Below are positions 5,359 through 9,598 of a stretch of 9,598 bases of DNA, piece by piece. Both the position numbers and the translations under genes were made by a program. The stretch spans positions 1-9,598 of the forward strand of contig JAJUGC010000051.1 in assembly GCA_029268325.1 (NCBI GenBank), given 5' to 3'. Every line of letters starts with the position of its first letter. Positions within the stretch are counted from its first letter, which is position 1. This DNA is from Gammaproteobacteria bacterium (GTDB lineage: Bacteria > Pseudomonadota > Gammaproteobacteria > Pseudomonadales > Oleiphilaceae). The notes beneath the pieces were generated by a model. That model was not told the origin of the DNA, made no database searches, and saw only the letters and a list, made by a program, of their open reading frames with translations.

Positions 5359-6738
5359 ATGATGCAGAAGTTTTCACAGGAACAGCTTGCCAGGGAGTGG
5401 GCAAGTCAACTGAATCGCTTTTCGCCTGAAATCAAGCAATACATCAAGGAAGTAGCCGAGCGGAATCAAAGCCTGCTGGCGGATCATTTCTATTCGCACA
5501 TGCTTGAAGACCCCCAGGCCTCTTCATTCTTATCCCATGAGCAGGTCAAAACGCGTCTGAGCGCCTCCATGCAACGCTGGATCACCGGGATTTTCTCCTT
5601 GGACCTGGAGCAGAACCTGGATGCCGTTGTCGCCCAGCAAGTCAAAATTGGTGAAGTGCATGCCCGGGTATCCATTCCCGTGCACTTGGTGTTACGGGGT
5701 GCCCGTCACTTGAAGGAGCGCATGGCGGACCTGGTACACCAGGACAGCATCTCAGACCTGCAGATCCGCATTGCCACCTCTTTGATCTCCGTCAATATCG
5801 ATATGGCGATGGAAATTATGAGCTACGCCTATGCGGCGTCCACCGAACGCAACTCACGGGCGGAAGAAGCCTACCGTCTCTTTGCGGTGGCCCAGGATAT
5901 TGGCAGCGAAAAGGAACGCCAGCGGGGAGCCTTGCTGGACTGGGAAAACCAACTGATGTTCGGGCTTGCGGTTGGCCTGCCGGCGGATCAGCTGCCCCGG
6001 ATCGAACCCTCGGAATTCGGGTTGTGGTTTCGCCATAAAGGCGCCCATGCCTTCGAAGGCGCTACCGAAACGGGACTGATTCTCGAGGCTATGAGTTATA
6101 TCGACTCTGTGTTGTTGCCCACCTTCCGTTTCAGTCAGGATCAGGATCAGGAGCAGGTTCAGCATTTGCGGGAGATGCGGGAGCAGACCAAGTCGATTCG
6201 CTACCATCTGGACCGGCTGTTTGAGCAAAGCAATGAGCTGGAGTCGGGCCGGGATGTGCTGACCCGGTTGCTGAACCGCAAGTTCTTGCCGGTGGTCATG
6301 TCCCGCCAGCTCAACCAGGCTCGTAATGAAGGCAAACCCTTTGCCGTGCTGCTGGTCGATATCGACCACTTCAAAAAGATCAATGATACCTATGGCCATG
6401 AGGCGGGAGACCATGTCCTGCAGCAACTGTCGAGCTTCCTGGTCAACACCAGCCGCGCCGGGGACTATCTGTTCAGGCTGGGAGGCGAGGAGTTCCTGAT
6501 GCTGTTGGTGGACGTGGACGAGAAAGGCGCGTTACGCACGGCTGAGAAACTCTGTGCAGCGGTGGCGGGGGAAGACTTGAAACTGCCCCATTCCAAGTCG
6601 ATCCGGGTGACGCTGAGCATCGGCTTGGCCATGTTCAACGGCCATCCTGACTATCAACACCTGCTGCGCCGGGCAGACGATGCCCTGTACCAGGCCAAGC
6701 AAAATGGCCGCAACCGGGTGGTGATTGCCAAAGACTGA
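5359..6738 (+). CDS. dosC: Globin-coupled heme O2-sensor diguanylate cyclase (DosC/DgcO type)
   Basis: The protein is 459 residues from ATG 5359, almost the same length as E. coli DosC (460), and it matches that protein along its whole length as I recall it. The globin domain (about 15-160) carries the expected proximal heme ligand His101 in EVHARVSIPV, distal Tyr45 (ADHFYSHM) and Leu67. A middle helical domain (about 168-290) contains EKERQ, LLDWE and FGLWFRHKG. The GGDEF domain (about 297-459) has metal-binding Asp334 (LLVDID), active-site GGEEF (375-379) and an intact RxxD inhibitory site (Arg366-Asp369) five residues before it. It should make cyclic di-GMP from two GTP under control of heme ligand state. 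A GTG at 5311 extends the frame by 16 residues but has no ribosome site; ATG 5362 is also possible. The usual partner phosphodiesterase gene dosP is absent from the window. Confidence 0.93.
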   Translation: MMQKFSQEQLAREWASQLNRFSPEIKQYIKEVAERNQSLLADHFYSHMLEDPQASSFLSHEQVKTRLSASMQRWITGIFSLDLEQNLDAVVAQQVKIGEVHARVSIPVHLVLRGARHLKERMADLVHQDSISDLQIRIATSLISVNIDMAMEIMSYAYAASTERNSRAEEAYRLFAVAQDIGSEKERQRGALLDWENQLMFGLAVGLPADQLPRIEPSEFGLWFRHKGAHAFEGATETGLILEAMSYIDSVLLPTFRFSQDQDQEQVQHLREMREQTKSIRYHLDRLFEQSNELESGRDVLTRLLNRKFLPVVMSRQLNQARNEGKPFAVLLVDIDHFKKINDTYGHEAGDHVLQQLSSFLVNTSRAGDYLFRLGGEEFLMLLVDVDEKGALRTAEKLCAAVAGEDLKLPHSKSIRVTLSIGLAMFNGHPDYQHLLRRADDALYQAKQNGRNRVVIAKD

Positions 6739-6760
6739 TCGGCGGCCCCGTCGGCTCTCT

Positions 6761-6787
6761 TTATCATTGCCTATAGGCATTATCATT
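6761..6787. promoter_or_regulatory. Palindrome flanked by direct repeats upstream of thioredoxin-like gene
   Basis: A perfect 12-base palindrome, TGCCTATAGGCA (6768-6779), is bracketed by two identical copies of TTATCATT (6761-6768 and 6780-6787). The block lies 29 to 55 bases before the thioredoxin-like ATG and soon after the diguanylate cyclase stop. It may be a protein-binding site over a promoter: TATCAT (6781-6786) would serve as a -10, although no good -35 is visible. Short stem-loop formation in RNA is the alternative. Confidence 0.45.
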
Positions 6788-6815
6788 CGCTGTCGGCAGG
6801 TAAGGGGAGAGGTAA

Positions 6816-7142
6816 ATGGCCTTAAGCAGCACTTATGAGAAAGCAGAGCCGACCCGGGCTGAGGTCGATGCTTTGGTGGGGGCCACGCTTATCGAGTTTG
6901 GCGCCCCCTGGTGCGGCCATTGCCTAGCGGTCCAGCCGTTGCTGGAGCAGGCCTTTGCAGACCATTCCCTAGTGCACCACCTGAAGATCGAAGACGGTCG
7001 GGGTCGGCCACTGGGGCGCTCCTTTCGGGTGAAGCTCTGGCCCACCCTGATTTTTATGCGTGATGGTGAGGAAGTTGATCGTCTGGTGCGGCCGGGGGAT
7101 CTCAGCGCCATTCGCCAAGCCTTTGCCAAGATCAACGCCTGA
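6816..7142 (+). CDS. Thioredoxin-family protein with CGHC active site
   Basis: This 108-residue single-domain thioredoxin fold has the redox motif WCGHC (32-36; Cys33, Cys36) and a cis-proline at Pro76 in LWPTLIF (74-80). There is no signal peptide, so it should act in the cytoplasm as a disulfide reductase or in redox signalling. The His in CGHC, instead of the Pro of classical thioredoxin, is the form found in protein disulfide isomerase and usually raises the redox potential. The short loop after the beta strand, GRGRPLGRSFRVKLWPT, is typical of a small family of stand-alone thioredoxin-like proteins in Proteobacteria. A strong purine-rich ribosome site (AGGGGAGAGG, 6803-6812) precedes ATG. 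It is 77 bases after the DosC-like gene on the same strand, so co-transcription is possible. Its own promoter is suggested by the repeat block just upstream. Confidence 0.9.
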   Translation: MALSSTYEKAEPTRAEVDALVGATLIEFGAPWCGHCLAVQPLLEQAFADHSLVHHLKIEDGRGRPLGRSFRVKLWPTLIFMRDGEEVDRLVRPGDLSAIRQAFAKINA

Positions 7143-7168
7143 TGCTGGCAGACATCGCCAAAACCTTC

Positions 7169-7990
7169 TTACACCAAGGTGGCCAGCTTTGGTAGCACCT
7201 GCTCCGTGGGCGCACAAACCTTAAGAGTCAGTAAATCATCGGCGCGGGTTTTGCCCAAATTGATGGCCGCGATGGGCTTGCCAGCCGCTGCGGCCATCTT
7301 ACACAGGCGGTAGCCGGAATAAACCATCAGGGAGGAGCCAGCAACCAGCAGGGCATCGGCCTCCTGGGTGGCCTGCAAAATAGCCTGGGTGCGAGCAGCT
7401 GGTAGATTGTCACCGAAGAACACCACATCTGGTTGCAGCATACCGCCACATTGGTTGCAGCTAGGCACCCGGAACTGATCGAGATTTTGGGGCTCCAGTT
7501 GGGCATCGCCATCGGGCAGGGGTTGAGCCTGGGAAGCCAGCGCCTGGGGGTTGAGTGTTTCCAGTTGCTGTTGCAAGGTAGCGCGGGAAGTCTGTAGGCC
7601 ACATGCCAGGCAGCGAACCTCATGAATGCTGCCGTGCATTTCCATCACCTGCTGCGCGCCCGCCCGTTGATGCAGGCCATCGACATTCTGGGTCAGGATA
7701 TGGCCCAGGTGTCCCTTGGCCTGCAACTCGGCCACTGCATAATGCCCGGCATTGGGCTGGGCCCGGGCCAGGGTGCGCCAGCCGACCATGCTGCGCGCCC
7801 AGTAGCGGCGGCGCACCTCTTCCAGGCGCCGGAACTCCGGTCCCTGAATTGGCGCTCGGCCCTGTCGTACACCCTCTTCATCCCGATAGCCGGGAATGCC
7901 CGAAGCGGTGCTGATACCGGCACCGGTCAGCAGGAGGACGTTGTCATGGCGGCTCAGAAAGTCGGCTAAGGCCAGGGCGGCAGTTTTCAT
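7169..7990 (-). CDS. SIRT4-like (class II) NAD-dependent protein deacylase, sirtuin
   Basis: This 273-residue Sir2-family enzyme removes acyl groups from lysine using NAD, giving nicotinamide and O-acyl-ADP-ribose. NAD-binding GAGIS is at 23-27, GIPGYRD at 31-37, TQNVDGLH at 100-107, and catalytic His119 in EMHGS. Zinc ligands are Cys127/Cys130 and Cys178/Cys181. The 47-residue stretch between the pairs, with LNPQ, LPDGDA and VPSCNQCGG, followed by QPDVVFFGD, GSSLMVYSGYR and KTRADDLL, resembles human SIRT4 rather than E. coli CobB. Class II members include deacylases, lipoamidases and ADP-ribosyl transferases, so the acyl preference is open. ATG 7990 is chosen; a TTG one codon earlier is equally close to AGGA. 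It lies 42 bases downstream of the metallophosphoesterase gene, probably co-transcribed, and converges on the thioredoxin-like gene. Confidence 0.93.
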   Translation of the reverse strand: MKTAALALADFLSRHDNVLLLTGAGISTASGIPGYRDEEGVRQGRAPIQGPEFRRLEEVRRRYWARSMVGWRTLARAQPNAGHYAVAELQAKGHLGHILTQNVDGLHQRAGAQQVMEMHGSIHEVRCLACGLQTSRATLQQQLETLNPQALASQAQPLPDGDAQLEPQNLDQFRVPSCNQCGGMLQPDVVFFGDNLPAARTQAILQATQEADALLVAGSSLMVYSGYRLCKMAAAAGKPIAAINLGKTRADDLLTLKVCAPTEQVLPKLATLV

Positions 7991-8032
7991 CAAGGCTGTT
8001 CCTGGTCACTGCGGAGGGATTACCGCGTCGTG

Positions 8033-9202
8033 TTATGACAAGGTTCCGGCCTCAAGGTTCTCTCCTGGCACCAGCCGGATCAGGGTGATTTCCGAGGGGG
8101 CACCCAATCGCTTGGGCGGTCCCCAGTAACCGGTGCCCCGGCTGATGTAGAGCTGGAGCTGACCAATCCGGTGCAAGCCGGCCGTAAAGGGCTGTTGCAG
8201 CCGCACGAAAAAGTTCCAGGGCAGGAACTGGCCGCCATGGGTATGCCCGGACAGTTGCAGGTCGAAGCCCGCCTGGGCGGCGGCATGACAGGAGCGGGGC
8301 TGGTGGGCCAGCAGGACTTTTACGGCGGCGTCCCGTGGGGCGCCCTTCAAAGCCTTGGCCGGATCGCTACGATGGCTGGGCTCGAACACATGGGCGCTGT
8401 AGTCCGCCACGCCCGCCAGCAACAGTTTTTCACCCCGATGCAGAAGTATTCGGTGTTCGTTCATCAGCACCTGCACCCCTAGGCGAGGCAGTTCCTGGAG
8501 CCAGCCGCGAACGCCGGAATAATACTCATGGTTGCCCGTTACGAAATAGACCCCCTGTTTAGAGGTGAGCCGCGCCAGGGGTTGGACGTGGGGGGCTAGT
8601 TCTTTCACCGACCCGTCCACCAGGTCGCCGGTGATGGCGACCACGTCGGGGCTCAGGCCGTTGACTGCCTGGACAATGGCATCCAGATAATCCCCCTTGA
8701 TGGTTGGGCCGACGTGGATATCGCTAATTTGGGCAATGGTAAAGTTGTGCAGGCCTTCGGGCAGGCCGGCAATGGCGATGTCCACCTTTTTCACCCGGGC
8801 CAGCCGGCGGGCATTGAACAGGCCCAGTAGTGTCAGGATGAGTGCGGCGACAACCACCAGAGGGGCCGTGGATTCCGCCAGGCAGGTGAAGCTGGCATCG
8901 GACAGTAAAGCGTTCCCCACCAGCAGGGCCACATCTCGTAGCAGCGTCAGCACCAGCAGCGATGAACCAAAGCCAATCGCCATCAGCGAAGGCCAACTAA
9001 TCCGCTGCACCAGGAAGGCGGGCAGGAATCGCCTTGAAACGAATCCCAGGGGAATCAGGATCAACGACAGCAGTAGATAGAGGGCGCCCAGCAGCATCCC
9101 GACGGGCTGCGCGGGTAAGTCCGGCACCAGCCGCACGCCGATATACAGGTGCAGCAGCGCGAGTATGGCGAGCACAATAATCAGTAAACGCTTACGGCTC
9201 AT
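8033..9202 (-). CDS. Membrane-anchored calcineurin-like metallophosphoesterase (YkuE/YaeI-like)
   Basis: This 389-residue protein has about four N-terminal membrane spans (5-24, 36-54, 73-96, 113-130) followed by a phosphoesterase domain. Metal-binding motifs occur in standard order: DIH (161-163), GDLVDG (192-197), GNHEYY (223-228), AHQP (299-302) and GHTHGG (319-324). These bind a two-metal centre that hydrolyses phosphoesters. FFVRLQQPFTAGLH and YISRGTGYWGPPKRLGAPSE (352-371) near the C-terminus are typical of the YkuE/YaeI group, whose relatives include UDP-2,3-diacylglucosamine hydrolase LpxG of Chlamydia. A lipid-linked or periplasmic phosphoester substrate is therefore conceivable, but which face of the membrane holds the catalytic domain is not certain. 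The ribosome site is weak (GGATGAATC before ATG). A possible promoter lies at 9231-9260, and the sirtuin gene follows after 42 bases. Confidence 0.9.
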   Translation of the reverse strand: MSRKRLLIIVLAILALLHLYIGVRLVPDLPAQPVGMLLGALYLLLSLILIPLGFVSRRFLPAFLVQRISWPSLMAIGFGSSLLVLTLLRDVALLVGNALLSDASFTCLAESTAPLVVVAALILTLLGLFNARRLARVKKVDIAIAGLPEGLHNFTIAQISDIHVGPTIKGDYLDAIVQAVNGLSPDVVAITGDLVDGSVKELAPHVQPLARLTSKQGVYFVTGNHEYYSGVRGWLQELPRLGVQVLMNEHRILLHRGEKLLLAGVADYSAHVFEPSHRSDPAKALKGAPRDAAVKVLLAHQPRSCHAAAQAGFDLQLSGHTHGGQFLPWNFFVRLQQPFTAGLHRIGQLQLYISRGTGYWGPPKRLGAPSEITLIRLVPGENLEAGTLS

Positions 9203-9230
9203 GATTCATCCGGTGAGGGGCTGGAAGCCT

Positions 9231-9260
9231 ATTAGACCAGAGGGCGCGATGGAGACTCAA
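9231..9260 (-). promoter_or_regulatory. Candidate sigma-70 promoter for the metallophosphoesterase-sirtuin unit
   Basis: Read on the minus strand, TTGAGT (9260-9255) is followed after 18 bases by TCTAAT (9236-9231), four of six and five of six matches to consensus. It would start transcription about 20 bases before the ATG at 9202. The -35 overlaps the foot of the hairpin at 9257-9300. Confidence 0.45.
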
Positions 9261-9300
9261 ATGCACTCGCCCCATTTCCTTAGGGGCGCTGCGCATTTGA
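9257..9300. terminator. Long two-part hairpin downstream of the chalcone isomerase-like gene
   Basis: Outer arms TCAAATGC (9257-9264) and GCATTTGA (9293-9300) pair perfectly over eight bases. Inside an asymmetric internal loop (three versus four bases), CGCCCC (9268-9273) pairs with GGGGCG (9283-9288) over a nine-base loop. It lies 41 bases beyond the stop of the upstream minus-strand gene. No T run follows on the minus strand, so a classical terminator is not certain; a dispersed intergenic repeat or protein-binding site is an alternative. Confidence 0.5.
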
Positions 9301-9340
9301 AGAGTTCTACCAAAATGGTTCGGCTTCAGCCCGTCGCGAG

Positions 9341-9598
9341 CTACTTCCCCAGCATGGCCTTTTTCAGCCGTTCCTGCACAGGGCGCTCCGACAGCCAGAT
9401 ACCGAACAGGGCCTGCTTGAATTCTAGGCCGCTTTCTATCTGATACAGCAGCGTGCCATTTTTGTAGATGTCTACCCCTTGGCCTGGCAGGTACACCAGG
9501 TCGAAGTAGTCATGCTTTTTAATTTCTTCGGCAAAGGCCTGCAGGGTGGAGTTGATGAGGCTCTCATAAGGCTTGGTTCGGCCATTGGTGGACTTTTC
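9341..9598 (-). CDS. Chalcone isomerase-like family protein, C-terminal part, cut by window edge
   Basis: The reverse strand is open from the right edge to a TAG at 9343-9341, giving 85 residues of the C-terminus; the start lies outside. The visible part has PYESLINSTLQAFA, then a strand VYLPGQGVDIYKNG (35-48), then SGLEFKQALFGIWL (56-69) and a closing LKKAMLG. This order, a PGxG strand, an NG turn, then GxxFxxALFxIWL and P...LK..MLG, is the pattern of bacterial chalcone isomerase-like proteins (PF16036). Those usually carry a signal peptide and are periplasmic, of unknown function, and are not thought to act on flavonoids. The N-terminal half and any signal peptide cannot be seen. A long hairpin follows it. 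Confidence 0.7.
   Translation of the reverse strand, partial: EKSTNGRTKPYESLINSTLQAFAEEIKKHDYFDLVYLPGQGVDIYKNGTLLYQIESGLEFKQALFGIWLSERPVQERLKKAMLGK

Noticed and set aside
6761..6787. A Fur box, suggested by TTATCATT repeats.
   Set aside because: The block lacks the interleaved GATAAT hexamers of the Fur consensus; its centre TGCCTATAGGCA does not fit.
1..9598. A new defence island, mobile element, CRISPR array or biosynthetic cluster.
   Set aside because: No transposase, integrase, nuclease-helicase set, regularly spaced repeats, or tailoring-enzyme group was found; genes are mostly single or paired housekeeping and metabolic functions.

Overview
The window reads as ordinary chromosomal DNA from a free-living Gammaproteobacterium. 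It is moderately GC-rich and gene-dense, with well-formed Shine-Dalgarno sites. Its DosC-type diguanylate cyclase resembles the Escherichia coli protein as I remember it over its full length. The Baeyer-Villiger-type monooxygenase, HSL-family hydrolase and MAPEG protein are often seen in marine or hydrocarbon/lipid-degrading genera such as Alcanivorax, Ketobacter or Marinobacter. That placement is a guess from gene content. No mobile element, CRISPR array, tRNA, rRNA or integrase was seen.

Layout, left to right. (1) 1-674, minus: N-terminal 224 codons of an AI-2E/PerM-type membrane protein, cut by the window edge. (2) 821-1222, plus: a small MAPEG-family membrane protein. (3) 1246-1331: a compact regulatory region with several nested inverted repeats in front of (4) 1352-2899, plus: an FAD/NADPH Baeyer-Villiger-type monooxygenase. 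(5) 2918-2980: two strong hairpins between convergent genes. (6) 2988-3893, minus: an HSL-family alpha/beta hydrolase with its own palindrome upstream. (7) 4156-5193, plus: a YdjM-type (PF04307) inner-membrane putative metal-dependent hydrolase with a long C-terminal extension, then a terminator. (8) 5359-6738, plus: a globin-coupled diguanylate cyclase (DosC/DgcO). (9) 6816-7142, plus: a thioredoxin-fold protein with a CGHC active site. (10) 7169-7990, minus: a SIRT4-like (class II) sirtuin, sitting 42 bases downstream of (11) 8033-9202, minus: a membrane-anchored metallophosphoesterase. (12) 9257-9300: a long two-part hairpin. (13) 9341-9598, minus: C-terminal 85 residues of a chalcone isomerase-like protein, cut by the right edge.

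How the genes may work together. The monooxygenase and hydrolase form a plausible two-step module: a ketone is oxidised to an ester or lactone, which is then hydrolysed. Each has a palindromic site at its presumed promoter, which suggests separate regulation by repressors not encoded here. The DosC-like protein should link O2 or redox state to cyclic di-GMP, but no partner phosphodiesterase (DosP) is present. The metallophosphoesterase and sirtuin look like a two-gene transcription unit. I see no clearly new multi-gene system. The most interesting items are the monooxygenase promoter architecture, the oxygenase/hydrolase pair, the orphan DosC and the SIRT4-like sirtuin.
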